From: Aquabacterium humicola
Lineage (GTDB): Bacteria > Pseudomonadota > Gammaproteobacteria > Burkholderiales > Burkholderiaceae_C
Reading direction: 5' to 3'
Assembly: GCF_030167915.1 (NCBI RefSeq)
Contig: NZ_JARGNB010000002.1
Location: 124,001-188,000, forward strand
DNA length: 64,000 bases
In this document: one piece after another, positions 39,842 through 49,002 of the stretch
Layout of the letters: each line of letters starts with the position of its first letter
Numbering within the stretch: position 1 is the first letter of the stretch
The notes under the pieces: generated by a model
Seen by the model: the letters and a program-made list of their open reading frames with translations, nothing else
Database searches by the model: none
What the model was told of the DNA's origin: nothing
Position numbers and translations under genes: made by a program

Positions 39842-40822
39842 TCAGCCCCAGCCGAGTTCGCTCGACGAGGGCAGGGGGGGATCGTTCAATCCGCTGGCGG
39901 CGCGCACCGCGTTCACGACCGCGCGCGCCGTGACCTCCGCGGCCAGCGCACCCAGCACCGTCAGGTGGCCGGCCCGTCCGCTGGCGCCGGTGGCCAGCGC
40001 GAACAGCGTATCGCCGTCGGTCAGCGTGTGCACCGGGTTGATGCTGCGCGCGAGGCCGTCGTGGGCCATCGAGGCCAGCTTGTTGGCCTGCGCCTTGGTG
40101 AGTGCGGCATCGGTCGCGACGACGCCGATGGTCGTCGCCATGCCGTCGAGCAGGCGCGCGGGCAGCGCGCCGGCGCGGATCGCGGCCATGGTGTCGCGCG
40201 GTGTGCGGCCATCGTCGGCGCGCGAGCCGGCGAGCAGGCGGCCGCTGGCCGGGTCGATGACGTCGCCAATCGCGTTCACCGCCATCAGCGCCGCGACGGT
40301 GATCGCGCCGACCTTGATCGACGCGCTGCCGATGCCGCCCTTCATCGCGTGGTCGATGCCGAAGAGTTTGCCGACCGACGCGCCGGCGCCGGCGCCGACC
40401 GAGCCCTGCGCCGGGGCGTCGGTGCTCGCGGCCGCACAGGCGGCATGGCCCGCCGCGGCATCGGGGCGGATGTGCGCATCGCCGACCCACAGGTCGAACA
40501 GCACCGCGGCTGGCACGATAGGCACGCGGGCGGGACCGACCTCGACGCCGATGCCGCGCTCCTCGAGCCAGCGCATCACGCCGTCGGCCGCGGCCAGGCC
40601 GAAGGCACTGCCGCCGGACAGCAGCACGGCATGCACGTGCTCGATCACGTTGCTCGGATGCAGCAGGTCGGTCTCGCGCGTGCCCGGCGCGGCGCCGCGC
40701 ACATCGACGCCGCAGACCGCGCCGGCTTCGCACAGCACGACGCTGCAGCCGGTGGGCCGGCGAGGGTCGGTGAAGTGGCCGACCTTCAGGCCGCGGACGT
40801 CGACGAGAGAACCGGAATGCAT
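39842..40822 (-). CDS. P1 (S58) family peptidase, DmpA/NylC type
   Basis: A 326-residue N-terminal nucleophile hydrolase that matures by self-cleavage. The opening DVRGLKVGHFTDPRRPTGC, the central GGSAFGLAAADGVMRWLEERG and NPVHTLTDGDTLFALATG match the DmpA and NylC families. The predicted nucleophile after cleavage is Thr272 in DGDT. DmpA is a beta-aminopeptidase and NylC hydrolyses nylon oligomers; the natural substrate here is unknown. Its N-terminus faces the tautomerase gene, 70 bases away. Confidence 0.87.
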   Translation of the reverse strand: MHSGSLVDVRGLKVGHFTDPRRPTGCSVVLCEAGAVCGVDVRGAAPGTRETDLLHPSNVIEHVHAVLLSGGSAFGLAAADGVMRWLEERGIGVEVGPARVPIVPAAVLFDLWVGDAHIRPDAAAGHAACAAASTDAPAQGSVGAGAGASVGKLFGIDHAMKGGIGSASIKVGAITVAALMAVNAIGDVIDPASGRLLAGSRADDGRTPRDTMAAIRAGALPARLLDGMATTIGVVATDAALTKAQANKLASMAHDGLARSINPVHTLTDGDTLFALATGASGRAGHLTVLGALAAEVTARAVVNAVRAASGLNDPPLPSSSELGWG

Positions 40823-40892
40823 GCGGCCAGCGTATCACCGGCCGTCAGGCGGACGCGTCGTCGACGCGTCAGGATCGGCCCTATGAGCCGGC

Positions 40893-41273
40893 CTAGATGT
40901 GCGGCTGCCGTCCGCCGCCGAAGGCCCAGTTCTCCCAGGTCGTTTCCTGGAAGATCACCATCACCTGCTCGGTGTCGACGTCCTGCGCCGCCAGCCGGGT
41001 CATCAGGTCCTTCAGCAGCCCGCGCTTGACCTTCACGCTGCGGCCGGCCGACCACAGGATCTCGATGATCGCGAACTGCTCGTTGCGGTCGCGCTCGAGG
41101 TCCGGATAGCGTGCATCGACGCGCAGGTTGTCGGCCTTCAGCTCGATCACGCGCTGGAAGCGGTCGGCCGCTGGCACGCCGGTGGCGACCAGCGCGGCAT
41201 GCACCGCGTCGAGCAGCGCGGTCTTGTAGGCGGGCGGGTGCTGCTCGCGCAGGGTCAGGGTGACGAGGGGCAT
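40893..41273 (-). CDS. Tautomerase-family protein (catalytic Pro-1)
   Basis: A 126-residue protein of the tautomerase superfamily. After removal of Met the N-terminal Pro (MPLVTLTL) is the catalytic base. It is longer than the ~62-residue 4-oxalocrotonate tautomerases, closer to the long tautomerases (MIF/CHMI-type). Its second half (FAIIEILWSAGRSVKVKRGLLKDLMTRLA) resembles the C-terminal repeat. The substrate is unknown. A LysR regulator lies divergently beyond a small gene. Confidence 0.8.
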   Translation of the reverse strand: MPLVTLTLREQHPPAYKTALLDAVHAALVATGVPAADRFQRVIELKADNLRVDARYPDLERDRNEQFAIIEILWSAGRSVKVKRGLLKDLMTRLAAQDVDTEQVMVIFQETTWENWAFGGGRQPHI

Positions 41274-41288
41274 GGTGGGAATCTCCGG

Positions 41289-41462
41289 TCAGCGGGTGGT
41301 GGGGCGCGCGGCGGCGAAGAGCGAGCGCAGCCGGCGTGCCACGGCGTTCCAGAAGTCCTGGCGGGCCTGCTCGCGCAGTTCGATGGCCCGGCGCCGCGCG
41401 GCGGCGGTCAGCGCGCTGCGATCGCGCGGGGTGAGGAGTTGAAGAGGCAGGGGCTGATGCAT
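41289..41462 (-). CDS. Small helical hypothetical protein
   Basis: A 57-residue basic protein, MHQPLPLQLLTPRDRSALT onwards, with an amphipathic Arg/Ala helix and no hydrophobic membrane segment. GAAGGA precedes the ATG at 41462, and an upstream in-frame ATG gives a non-helical addition. It is 15 bases upstream of the tautomerase gene in the same direction and probably shares its mRNA. I do not recognise a family. Confidence 0.6.
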   Translation of the reverse strand: MHQPLPLQLLTPRDRSALTAAARRRAIELREQARQDFWNAVARRLRSLFAAARPTTR

Positions 41463-41490
41463 GGCGGGTTCCTTCGAATGGTGTGACGCC

Positions 41491-41519
41491 ACTCTAGGAA
41501 TCGGCGGCCGACTCGGAAA
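41491..41519 (-). promoter_or_regulatory. Possible promoter of the small protein-tautomerase operon
   Basis: On the minus strand TTTCCG (-35) and TAGAGT (-10) are separated by 17 bases, ending 28 bases before the ATG at 41462. Match to consensus is moderate; spacing is ideal. Confidence 0.35.
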
Positions 41520-41541
41520 CGGCGCGCCGCCCAAATCGGTC

Positions 41542-41556
41542 TTGCGGCATCTGCAA
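41542..41556. promoter_or_regulatory. Candidate LysR binding site
   Basis: TTGC-GGCATCT-GCAA is an inverted repeat containing a T-N11-A pair (41543 to 41555), the usual LysR core. It is about 44 bases before the lysR ATG and about 80 before the divergent gene, the place where LysR-type proteins control divergent genes. Confidence 0.5.
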
Positions 41557-41599
41557 CACCGGCTGCACCACCGCTGGCTTCAACCTACGATGCAGGCCC

Positions 41600-42502
41600 A
41601 TGGACGATCTGGCTTTCGACGACCTGAAACTCTTCGCCCGTGTCGCCGCACTGGGCACCTTGTCGGCGGTCGCACGCGAGCGCGATGTGCCGGTGAGCCA
41701 GGTGTCGCGCGCGCTGGCGCGCATCGAGAAGACCTGCGGCGCGCGCCTGGTGCACCGCTCCACGCATGCGCTGGCGCTGACCGCCGAGGGCGAGACCTTC
41801 CTCGACTACTGCCAGCGCCTGGGCTCGACGATCGAGTCGCTCGAAGGCGAATTCGCCGACTCGGCGCGCGAGCCGGCCGGGCTGGTGCGGGTCGCCGCGA
41901 GCACGGTGATCGCGCAGTACCAGCTGCTGCCCAGCCTGGCGACGCTGGCCGAGCGTCATGCGAAGCTGCGCGTTGAACTGGAGGTCAGCGACCGGCTGGT
42001 GGACATGGCGCGCGACGGCATCGACATCGCGATCCGCACCTCGAGCGCCTTGCCGGACACGATGATCGCGCGCCGCATCGGCGAGCTCGGCCGTGCGCTG
42101 TACGCGTCGCCGCTCTACGCCGAGCGACATGGGCTGCCCGCACAGCCCGAGGACCTGCACCGCCACCGGCTGGTCGCCAACACCGCGGCGACGCAGCTGA
42201 ACCACTGGCCGTTCATCGTCGACGGCCGCGCGATGAAGCTCTCGGTCGACGGTTTCTGGCGCACCAACGACACCGGCCTGGCCGCGAACATGGTGCTGCA
42301 GGGCCTGGGCATCGGGCGCCTCGCGACGCTGGTCGGCGCGCCGCTGGTGCAGGCAGGCCGGCTGGTGCCGGTGCTGCCCGCGTTCAGCGACCCGCAGCCG
42401 GTGCCGATCTACGCCGTCACCGCGTCGGCGCGGCAGCGGCTGCCGAAGATCCGCGCCTGCCTGGACTTCTGGGCAGATTGGTTCGGCAGCCGGCCGGCCT
42501 GA
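41600..42502 (+). CDS. LysR-family transcriptional regulator
   Basis: A 300-residue LysR protein. The winged helix-turn-helix is at the N-terminus (LKLFARVAALGTLSAVARERDVPVSQVSRAL). A periplasmic-binding-protein-like effector domain follows, with VRVAASTVIAQYQLLPSL and GLGIGRLATLVGAPL. It diverges from a small protein/tautomerase operon, its most likely target; it converges with the acyl-CoA dehydrogenase gene, six bases away. The effector is unknown. Confidence 0.9.
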   Translation: MDDLAFDDLKLFARVAALGTLSAVARERDVPVSQVSRALARIEKTCGARLVHRSTHALALTAEGETFLDYCQRLGSTIESLEGEFADSAREPAGLVRVAASTVIAQYQLLPSLATLAERHAKLRVELEVSDRLVDMARDGIDIAIRTSSALPDTMIARRIGELGRALYASPLYAERHGLPAQPEDLHRHRLVANTAATQLNHWPFIVDGRAMKLSVDGFWRTNDTGLAANMVLQGLGIGRLATLVGAPLVQAGRLVPVLPAFSDPQPVPIYAVTASARQRLPKIRACLDFWADWFGSRPA

Positions 42503-42507
42503 TCAGT

Positions 42508-43623
42508 TCACGCGAAAACGCCCGCGGTGTCCTGCATGCGGTTGGACACCTCGCCCAGGTGGTGCATCGTGTCGCCCAGCGTCATCTCGAGCACCGTCAG
42601 GCGCTTGAAGTAATGACTGCCGATGTACTCGTCCGTGACGCCGATGCCGCCGTGCATCTGGATGCACTGCTGGCCGACGAAGCGCATGCTGTTGCCCAGC
42701 TGCACCTTGGCCTGCGACAGCGCGCGGCGGCGCTGGGCGCCAAGCTCGCCGAGCTTCAGGCTGGCGAAGTAGCTCATCGAGCGGCCGAGCTCGAGCTGCA
42801 TCTTGACGTCGGCGATGCGGTGGCGCAGCGCCTGGAAGGTGGCCAGCGTGACGCCGAACTGCTTGCGCGTGTTCAGGTACTCGACCGTCAGCGCGACCAG
42901 CTTGTCCATCGCACCGACGCCTTCGGCGCAAGCCGCGGCGATGCCGATGTCGGTGGCGGTCTCCAGGGCCGCGAGGCCGTCCTTCGTGATGAGCGTCGCC
43001 GCCGCGTTGGCCAGCTTCAGCTCGCCGGCGCGCGCGCCGTCCTGCGTCGGGTAGGCCTTGACCTCGACGCCCGCCGCGGCCTTCTCGACGAGGAAGAGCG
43101 CGACCCGGCCGTCCAGCATCGCCGGCACGATGAAGGCATCGGCTTCGTCGGCCGCCGGCACGACGTGCTTGGCGCCGCTCAGAGCGAAGCCCGCGCCCTG
43201 GGCCGTCGCGCTCGTGGAGATCTTGTCGAGCCGGTAGCGTGCGCCGCGTTCCTGCCACGCGGGAATCACGAGAGATTCGGCGCCTGCGATCTTCGGCAGC
43301 CAGGCGGCTTGCAGTTCCGGCGAACCGGCCTGCAGCAGCGCGGGCGCCATCAGTGCGGCGGCCGCGTAGGGCGCGTTGACCAGCCCGCGGCCGAGCTCTT
43401 CCATCACGACCATCGCCTCGACCGGGCCGAAGCCCATGCCGCCGTGCGCCTCGGGCACGATCAGGCCGGCGAGGCCCAGCTCGGCGAGCTCGGCGTACAC
43501 CTCGCGCGTCCGGCCGCCGGCCTTGGCGATGCCATGGCGGCGCTCGAAGGTGAAGCCCTTGTCGACCCAGCGGGCCACCGCGTCGCGCAGCGAGACCTGG
43601 TCGTCGGTGAATTCGAAGTCCAT
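42508..43623 (-). CDS. Acyl-CoA dehydrogenase family protein (second of pair)
   Basis: A 371-residue FAD-dependent dehydrogenase. It begins MDFEFTDDQVSLRDAVARWVDKGFTFE and shows PEAHGGMGFGPVEAMVVMEELGRG, the ACAD middle beta-domain, and the C-terminal MQLELGRSMSYFASLKL and QMHGGIGVTDEYIGSHYFKRL. The usual catalytic Glu cannot be placed with confidence. It follows its partner by 11 bases, with GGAGG before the ATG. Two distinct ACADs in tandem usually form a hetero-complex acting on steroid or branched acyl-CoA; that is inference. Confidence 0.87.
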   Translation of the reverse strand: MDFEFTDDQVSLRDAVARWVDKGFTFERRHGIAKAGGRTREVYAELAELGLAGLIVPEAHGGMGFGPVEAMVVMEELGRGLVNAPYAAAALMAPALLQAGSPELQAAWLPKIAGAESLVIPAWQERGARYRLDKISTSATAQGAGFALSGAKHVVPAADEADAFIVPAMLDGRVALFLVEKAAAGVEVKAYPTQDGARAGELKLANAAATLITKDGLAALETATDIGIAAACAEGVGAMDKLVALTVEYLNTRKQFGVTLATFQALRHRIADVKMQLELGRSMSYFASLKLGELGAQRRRALSQAKVQLGNSMRFVGQQCIQMHGGIGVTDEYIGSHYFKRLTVLEMTLGDTMHHLGEVSNRMQDTAGVFA

Positions 43624-43634
43624 GTCTTGCCTCC

Positions 43635-44816
43635 TCAGGAACCGAGCACCGTCTGCGCGACGATGTTGCGTTGCACTTCGTTCGAACCGCCGTAGATCGT
43701 CGTCTTGCGGTAGTTGAAGTAGGTGCCGGCCAGCGGCGCGCAGATCGCGGCGCCGGCGAAGTCGCCCTGCCAGCCGGCTTCCATCGCCTCGTGCACGTAG
43801 GGCACGGTGGACGGGCCGGCGGCCAGCATCATCAGCTCGGTGTAGCGCTGTTGGATCTCGCTGCCGCGGATCTTCAGCAGGCCTGCGATGTCCAGGCTCG
43901 CCTTGCCGCTCTTTTCGGCCGACAGCACGCGCAGCACCATCATCTCCAGCGCGACCACGTCGACCTCCAGCAGCGCGATCTGGTCGCGGAAGCGCTGGTC
44001 GTCGTAGAGGCCTTCGGCCTTGGCCAGGCGCTTCAGCCGCTCGAGCTCGCGCTTGGCGCGGTTGACGTCGGCGATGTTGGTGCGCTCGTGCGCCAGCAGG
44101 TGCTTGGCGTAGGTCCAGCCCTTGTTTTCCTCGCCGATCAGGTTCTCGGCGGGCACCTCGACGTTGTCGAAGAAGACTTCGTTGACCTCGTGCTCGCCGT
44201 CGAGCGTGATGATCGGGCGCACCGTGATGCCGGGCGACTTCATGTCGATCAGCAGGAACGAGATGCCCGTCTGCGGCTTGCCTTCGCTGCTGGTGCGCAC
44301 GAGGCAGAAGATCCACTCGCCGTACTGGCCGAGCGTGGTCCAGGTCTTCTGGCCGTTGACGATGTACTTGTCGCCGACCCGTTCCGCGCGCGTCTTCAGC
44401 GACGCCAGATCCGAGCCCGAGCCCGGCTCGCTGTAGCCCTGGCTCCACCAGACCTCGCCGGAGGCGATGCCGGGCAGGAAGCGCTTGTGCTGCTCGGGCG
44501 TGCCGAAGTGCATGATCACCGGCGCCACCATCACCGGCCCGAAGGGCACGATGCGCGGCGCGCCGGCCAGCGCGCACTCCTCCTCGAAGAGGTGCTTCTG
44601 CACCGCGTTCCAGCCGGGGCCGCCGAACTGCTTGGGCCAACCGTAGCCCAGCCAGCCCTTCTTGCCGAGGATCTTGGCCCAGCGCTGCATGTCGTCACGC
44701 GACAGGCGCAGCGAATTGAGCACCTTGTGGCTCAGGTCCTTCGGCAGGTTCTCCGCGACCCATTCGCGGATCTCGTTGCGGAAGGCCAGTTCTTCCGCGG
44801 TGAAGTTCAGGTCCAT
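43635..44816 (-). CDS. Acyl-CoA dehydrogenase (first of pair)
   Basis: A 393-residue ACAD, starting MDLNFTAEELAFRNEIREWV. Typical parts are QGYSEPGSGSDLASLKTRA (FAD and substrate contact), GQKTWTTLGQYGEWIF and, near the C-terminus, FNYRKTTIYGGSNEVQRNIVAQTVLG. The latter GGSNEVQRNIIA pattern is seen in ACADs of cholesterol and bile-acid or long branched-chain degradation. GGAGA precedes the ATG at 44816. It is translated together with the second dehydrogenase. Confidence 0.92.
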   Translation of the reverse strand: MDLNFTAEELAFRNEIREWVAENLPKDLSHKVLNSLRLSRDDMQRWAKILGKKGWLGYGWPKQFGGPGWNAVQKHLFEEECALAGAPRIVPFGPVMVAPVIMHFGTPEQHKRFLPGIASGEVWWSQGYSEPGSGSDLASLKTRAERVGDKYIVNGQKTWTTLGQYGEWIFCLVRTSSEGKPQTGISFLLIDMKSPGITVRPIITLDGEHEVNEVFFDNVEVPAENLIGEENKGWTYAKHLLAHERTNIADVNRAKRELERLKRLAKAEGLYDDQRFRDQIALLEVDVVALEMMVLRVLSAEKSGKASLDIAGLLKIRGSEIQQRYTELMMLAAGPSTVPYVHEAMEAGWQGDFAGAAICAPLAGTYFNYRKTTIYGGSNEVQRNIVAQTVLGS

Positions 44817-45011
44817 GGCGTCTCCATTTGGCCGCGCCACGGGTTTTAGCACGACCGTTCGCTTTCCTTCTGTCCCGGCCGGGACAAGGCCAGGGCTTGA
44901 TGCGGGGCAAGAAGTGACGGGCGAAGGCCGCCCTTGTCGCCGGACCGCGCCGGTCAAGGTCTCCTGACAATGCCGGCACCGCTTAGTCAAGCTGTATACG
45001 GAGCGTCCCAC

Positions 45012-46544
45012 TTGAACAAGTTCAGCATCAAGGCCCGCCTGGGCCTGCTCGTCGCGGCGCTGCTGGCGCTGCTGGTGGCCTCGGTGGCCTTGACGGTGCT
45101 GCGGGCCGGCCAGGCCAGCCGTACGCTCAGCGAGCTGTACCACGACCGCGTGGTGCCGCTGAAGCAGCTGAAGGTCGTCGCCGACGGGTATGCCGTCGGC
45201 ATCGTCGACGCGGCGCACAAGGTGCGCGACGGCGGCATGACGCCCGAGGCCGGCATGAAGGCCGTTGCCGAGGCCCGCACGGCGATCGACGCGCAGTGGA
45301 AGGCCTTCACCGAGGGCCAGCGCAATGCGCAGGAACGAGCGCTGATCGACAAGGGCCGTCCGCTGCTGACCGCCGCCGATGCCAGCGTGCAGAAGCTGGT
45401 CGCGCTGATGAAGGCCAACGACACCGAGGCCCTGCGCGCCTTCGCGGCCAAGGACATGTACCCGGTGATCGATCCGATCGCCGGCGTCGTCGAGGCGCTG
45501 ATGCAGGTGCAGCTGGAAGTCGCCGAGGCGCAGTACCAGCGCAGCCAGGAAGCGGCGAGCGCCGCGCTGTGGCGCAGCATCGTGATCGCCGCGATCGTCG
45601 TCGCCGGCGCCGGCCTGTGGGCCTGGCGCCTCGTGCGCTCGATCGTCGCGCCGCTCGCGCAGGCCGTGCAGCTGGCCGAAGGCGTCGCCACCGGCGACCT
45701 GCGCCAGCAGTTCGACACCCGCGCGACGGACGAGACCGGCCAGTTGCTGGGCGCGCTCAAGCGCATGAACGACAGCCTCGCCGGCATCGTCACGCAGATG
45801 CGCAACGCCAGCGACTCGATCGCCACCGGCTCGTCGCAGATCGCCACCGGCAATGCCGACCTGAGCCAGCGCACCGAGGAGCAGGCGAGCAACCTGCAGC
45901 AGACCGCCGCGTCGATGGAGGAGCTGACCGCCACCGTGCGCCAGAACGCCGAGACCGCGCGCACCGCCAGCCAGATCGCCGCGCAGGCGGCCGATGCCGC
46001 GGCGCAGGGCGGCGACGTCGTCGGCCGCGTCGTCACGACGATGGAGGCGATCGACGCCAGCGCGAAGAAGATCGCCGACATCATCGGCGTCATCGATGGC
46101 ATCGCATTCCAGACCAACATCCTGGCGCTGAACGCCGCGGTGGAAGCCGCCCGCGCCGGCGAGCAGGGCCGCGGCTTCGCGGTGGTGGCCGCCGAGGTGC
46201 GTGCGCTCGCGCAGCGCAGCGCGCAGGCCGCGCGCGAGATCAAGGCGCTGATCGGCGAGAGCGCGGGCAAGGTCGAGTCCGGCACCTCGCTGGTCGGCGA
46301 AGCCGGCCGCACGATGGACGAGATCGTCGCGCAGGTGAAGCGGGTCAATCAGCTGATCGGCGAGATCAGCGCCGCCAGCCACGAGCAGAGCCAGGGCATC
46401 GGCCAGGTCGGCGACGCGGTGGCGCAGCTCGACCAGGTGACGCAGCAGAACGCGGCGCTGGTCGAGGAGAGCGCTGCGGCGGCCGAGAGCCTGAAGGTGC
46501 AGGCCGCGCAGATGGCGCAGGCGATGCAGGTCTTCCGGGTGTGA
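45012..46544 (+). CDS. Methyl-accepting chemotaxis protein
   Basis: A 510-residue chemoreceptor. A membrane helix (about residues 10-30) is followed by a four-helix-bundle periplasmic sensor (about 35-190), a second helix (about 193-212), a HAMP domain and the long cytoplasmic signalling hairpin with the diagnostic [20 protein letters not shown] and [18 protein letters not shown]. No C-terminal CheR pentapeptide is visible. I chose TTG at 45012 ([11 protein letters not shown]) because CGGAG lies eight bases upstream; an ATG at 44970 is also possible. Ligand unknown. It diverges from the ACAD pair. Confidence 0.9.
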   Translation: MNKFSIKARLGLLVAALLALLVASVALTVLRAGQASRTLSELYHDRVVPLKQLKVVADGYAVGIVDAAHKVRDGGMTPEAGMKAVAEARTAIDAQWKAFTEGQRNAQERALIDKGRPLLTAADASVQKLVALMKANDTEALRAFAAKDMYPVIDPIAGVVEALMQVQLEVAEAQYQRSQEAASAALWRSIVIAAIVVAGAGLWAWRLVRSIVAPLAQAVQLAEGVATGDLRQQFDTRATDETGQLLGALKRMNDSLAGIVTQMRNASDSIATGSSQIATGNADLSQRTEEQASNLQQTAASMEELTATVRQNAETARTASQIAAQAADAAAQGGDVVGRVVTTMEAIDASAKKIADIIGVIDGIAFQTNILALNAAVEAARAGEQGRGFAVVAAEVRALAQRSAQAAREIKALIGESAGKVESGTSLVGEAGRTMDEIVAQVKRVNQLIGEISAASHEQSQGIGQVGDAVAQLDQVTQQNAALVEESAAAAESLKVQAAQMAQAMQVFRV

Positions 46545-46560
46545 ACCCGAGGCGGCGGCT

Positions 46561-47202
46561 CTAGCGCCGCTCCAGCCGCATCGTGTCGCCGTCGCGGCGC
46601 ATCGAGAAGCGGCCGAGGAAGCTGTTGCCCAGCAGCGTGAACGGCATCTCGGCCTGCATCACGACCGCCTCGACGTTGAAGACCTCGACGTCGCCGATGC
46701 GCACCGACTGCAGCATCACCTGGTACACCGGCACCAGCCCGCCGGCGGTGCTGGAGACGGCGCGTTCGCCGCGCCGCCAATCGAGCCCCAGGCGGTTCGC
46801 TTCGCTGGCGCTCATCGCCACCACCGTCGCGCCGGTGTCGACCATGAAGCGTACCGGCTTGCCGTTGATGCTGCCATTGGCGGTGAAATGCCCGCCCTGG
46901 CCGACCGGCAGCACGATCTGGCTGCCGCTGCTGGAGGTGGCCCCCGCGCCGACGACAGCGGCCGGCGCCGCGCCCAGCCGCAGCAGGCTGGCGCGGCCAT
47001 TGACCACCACCTCGGCCTCGCCATCGCCCATGCGCGTCAGGGTCACGCCCTTGACCGTTGCACCCACCGACACCGTGTGCGGCTGGCCGTCGATCAGCAG
47101 CAGCGCCTTGCTCGCGCCCAGGCTGCCGGACAGGCTGACGCTCTGTCCCATGGCCGCGAATGGCAGCAGGGCAGCGGCGAGCAACGCGAGGCCGCGGCGC
47201 AT
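46561..47202 (-). CDS. Periplasmic retropepsin-like aspartic protease
   Basis: A 213-residue exported protein (MRRGLALLAAALLPFAAMGQ signal). The retroviral-type single-lobe aspartic protease motif FMVDTGATVVAMS places the catalytic Asp at about 122; flap and the later hydrophobic-G element (FTLLGNSFLGRFSM) are present. A one-lobe enzyme needs to dimerise. The family (TIGR02281) is common in proteobacteria; target proteins are unknown. It follows yajQ by four bases. Confidence 0.85.
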   Translation of the reverse strand: MRRGLALLAAALLPFAAMGQSVSLSGSLGASKALLLIDGQPHTVSVGATVKGVTLTRMGDGEAEVVVNGRASLLRLGAAPAAVVGAGATSSSGSQIVLPVGQGGHFTANGSINGKPVRFMVDTGATVVAMSASEANRLGLDWRRGERAVSSTAGGLVPVYQVMLQSVRIGDVEVFNVEAVVMQAEMPFTLLGNSFLGRFSMRRDGDTMRLERR

Positions 47203-47206
47203 GGGA

Positions 47207-47707
47207 TCAGTCGCGGAAGTTGTTGAAGGCCAGCGGCACGTCGCTGACTTCTTTTCTGAGCAGCGCGATCGCCGCCTGCAGGTCGTCGCGCTTTCCGCCG
47301 GTGATGCGCACGCTGTCGCCCTGGATGGCGGCCTGCACCTTCATCTTGCTCTGCTTGATGAGCTGCTGGATCTTCTTCGCGGTGTCCGAGTCGATGCCCT
47401 GCTTGACCGGCACGGTCTGGCGCACCTTGTCGCCGCCCATCTTCTCGATCTTGGCGCTGAAATCGAGGAAGCGCACGTCGACGCCGCGCTTGGTCAGCTT
47501 GGCCAGCAGGATGTCCTTGACCTGGCCGATCTGGAAATCGCTGTCGCCCAGCAACTGCAGCGACCGGTCCTTGCCGGATTCCACGCTCTCGATGTGCGCG
47601 GACGAGCCCTTGAAATCGAAGCGCGTGCCGATTTCCTTGTTGCTCTGCTCGACCGCGTTGCGCAGTTCGACGAGGTTGGGTTCGAGGACGGTGTCGAAGC
47701 TTGGCAT
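47207..47707 (-). CDS. yajQ: YajQ-family nucleotide-binding protein
   Basis: A 166-residue protein with two YajQ-fold domains, starting [21 protein letters not shown] and showing [31 protein letters not shown] and ALNFRD-type end (AFNNFRD). In Xanthomonas the protein binds cyclic di-GMP, and it was once called a phage/tRNA interactor. An ATG 28 codons upstream gives a sequence outside the family, so 47707 is chosen. The retropepsin gene follows on the same strand, possibly as an operon. Confidence 0.92.
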   Translation of the reverse strand: MPSFDTVLEPNLVELRNAVEQSNKEIGTRFDFKGSSAHIESVESGKDRSLQLLGDSDFQIGQVKDILLAKLTKRGVDVRFLDFSAKIEKMGGDKVRQTVPVKQGIDSDTAKKIQQLIKQSKMKVQAAIQGDSVRITGGKRDDLQAAIALLRKEVSDVPLAFNNFRD

Positions 47708-47773
47708 GGGGTCGAAATTCTGCCACGCGGCCCCGCCCGGGAACTTGACCTGCTTCGGCGAAAATCCACTGAT

Positions 47774-47842
47774 GGTCTGCCCCCTGCTCACTTCGTTCGC
47801 TCCCCCAAGGATCCGAAGGATCCCTCCCGGGATCCATGGGGG
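47774..47842. repeat. Inverted intergenic repeat with three GGATCC sites
   Basis: CCCCCAAGGATCC (47802-47814) and GGATCCATGGGGG (47830-47842) are inverted copies matching at 12 of 13 positions, and a further GGATCC lies at 47818-47823. To the left, minus-strand text reads GGGGGAGCGAACGAAGTGAG, like the element at 48962-48999. It sits between divergent yajQ and murB. Confidence 0.65.
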
Positions 47843-47878
47843 CTCAGCGCCCTTCTATGGGCGGCCGGGCGGGCGCTG

Positions 47879-48925
47879 ATGTCCACCGCGCCAGCCCTGC
47901 AGATCGATCACGGCGTCAGCCTGCGCGAGCTGAACACCTTCGGCCTGCCGGCGGTGGCGCACACGCTGGTGCGCATCACCAGCGATGCCGACGTGCGGCG
48001 CCTGCTCGGCCATCCCGAGCACGGCCGCGCGCCGAAGCTGGTCCTCGGCGGCGGCAGCAACCTGATCCTGACGCGCGACCCGCAGGCGGTGGTGCTGCGC
48101 GTCGAGGTGGCGGGCCGGCGCCTCGTCGAGGAACGCGACGACGCCTGGATCGTCGAGCTCGGCGCCGGCGAGACCTGGCACGAGGCCGTCGCCTGGACGC
48201 TGGACCAGGGCTGGCCAGGGCTGGAGAACCTGGCGCTGATCCCCGGCACCGTCGGCGCCGCGCCGGTGCAGAACATCGGCGCCTACGGCATCGAGCTGAA
48301 GGATCGCTTTGAGTCCCTCGACGCGGTCGACCTCGTCACCGGCCGCAGCGTCACCCTGTCGGCCGCGGCCTGCAACTTCGGTTACCGCGACAGCGTGTTC
48401 AAGCAGACGGGCTTCGGCGGCCTCGCCGGCAAGAGCCTGATCACCCGCGTGCGGCTGAAGCTGCCGAAGCCCTGGCATGCGGTGATCGGCTACCTCGACC
48501 TCGAGCGCAAGATCGCCGAGACCGGCATCACGCAGCCGGATGCGCGCACGATCTTCGACTGGGTCTGCGCGATCCGCCGCGCCAAGCTGCCCGACCCGGC
48601 CGACATCGGCAACGCCGGCAGCTTCTTCAAGAACCCGGTGGTCAGCCCCGAGCAGTGCCGCGACATCATCGCGCGCGACCCGCACATCGTGCACTACCCG
48701 ATCGACGGCGGCCGCTTCAAGCTGGCCGCCGGCTGGCTGATCGATGCCTGCGGCTGGAAGGGCAAGTCGATCGGCCGCGCCGGCGTCTACGAGAAGCAGG
48801 CGCTGGTGCTGGTGAACCGCGGCGGCGCCAGCGGCGCCGAGGTGGTGACGCTCGCGCGGGCGATCCAGGAAAGCGTCTACGGCCGCTTCGGCATCCGGCT
48901 GGAGCCGGAGCCGGTGGTTGTCTAG
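47879..48925 (+). CDS. murB: UDP-N-acetylenolpyruvoylglucosamine reductase
   Basis: FAD enzyme for the second committed step of peptidoglycan precursor synthesis. The 348-residue protein has the FAD-binding GGGSNLILTRDP, the PGTVGAAPVQNIGAYGIEL motif and the catalytic Ser248 in GNAGSFFKNP. The length and insert pattern are those of MurB type I. The upstream gap is filled by the palindromic repeat; downstream are the two 43-base repeats at 48928 and 49003. Confidence 0.96.
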   Translation: MSTAPALQIDHGVSLRELNTFGLPAVAHTLVRITSDADVRRLLGHPEHGRAPKLVLGGGSNLILTRDPQAVVLRVEVAGRRLVEERDDAWIVELGAGETWHEAVAWTLDQGWPGLENLALIPGTVGAAPVQNIGAYGIELKDRFESLDAVDLVTGRSVTLSAAACNFGYRDSVFKQTGFGGLAGKSLITRVRLKLPKPWHAVIGYLDLERKIAETGITQPDARTIFDWVCAIRRAKLPDPADIGNAGSFFKNPVVSPEQCRDIIARDPHIVHYPIDGGRFKLAAGWLIDACGWKGKSIGRAGVYEKQALVLVNRGGASGAEVVTLARAIQESVYGRFGIRLEPEPVVV

Positions 48926-48927
48926 CC

Positions 48928-48970
48928 GCCGCAGGGCCGCCCCAAGGCGGCTCGCGGCCCCCTTGGGGGG
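48928..48970. repeat. Intergenic direct repeat, copy 1
   Basis: A 43-base element beginning GCCGCAGGGCCGCCCCAAGG. It contains GCCGCC-CCAA-GGCGGC and CCCCCTTGGGGGG. It is repeated at 49003-49045 with one visible difference (GCGGCCCCC versus GCGACCCCC). It lies between murB and the hybrid kinase, convergent genes. Confidence 0.8.
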
Positions 48971-49002
48971 CAGGAGCGAAGCGACGTGGGGGCCTCATGA
49001 CG

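Noticed and set aside
44954-44979. A possible flagellar sigma-28 promoter (TCAAGGTC-N10-GCCGGCAC) before the chemoreceptor gene
   Set aside because: Only five of eight bases match in each half, and the spacer is ten rather than about eleven, so it is not reported as a site.
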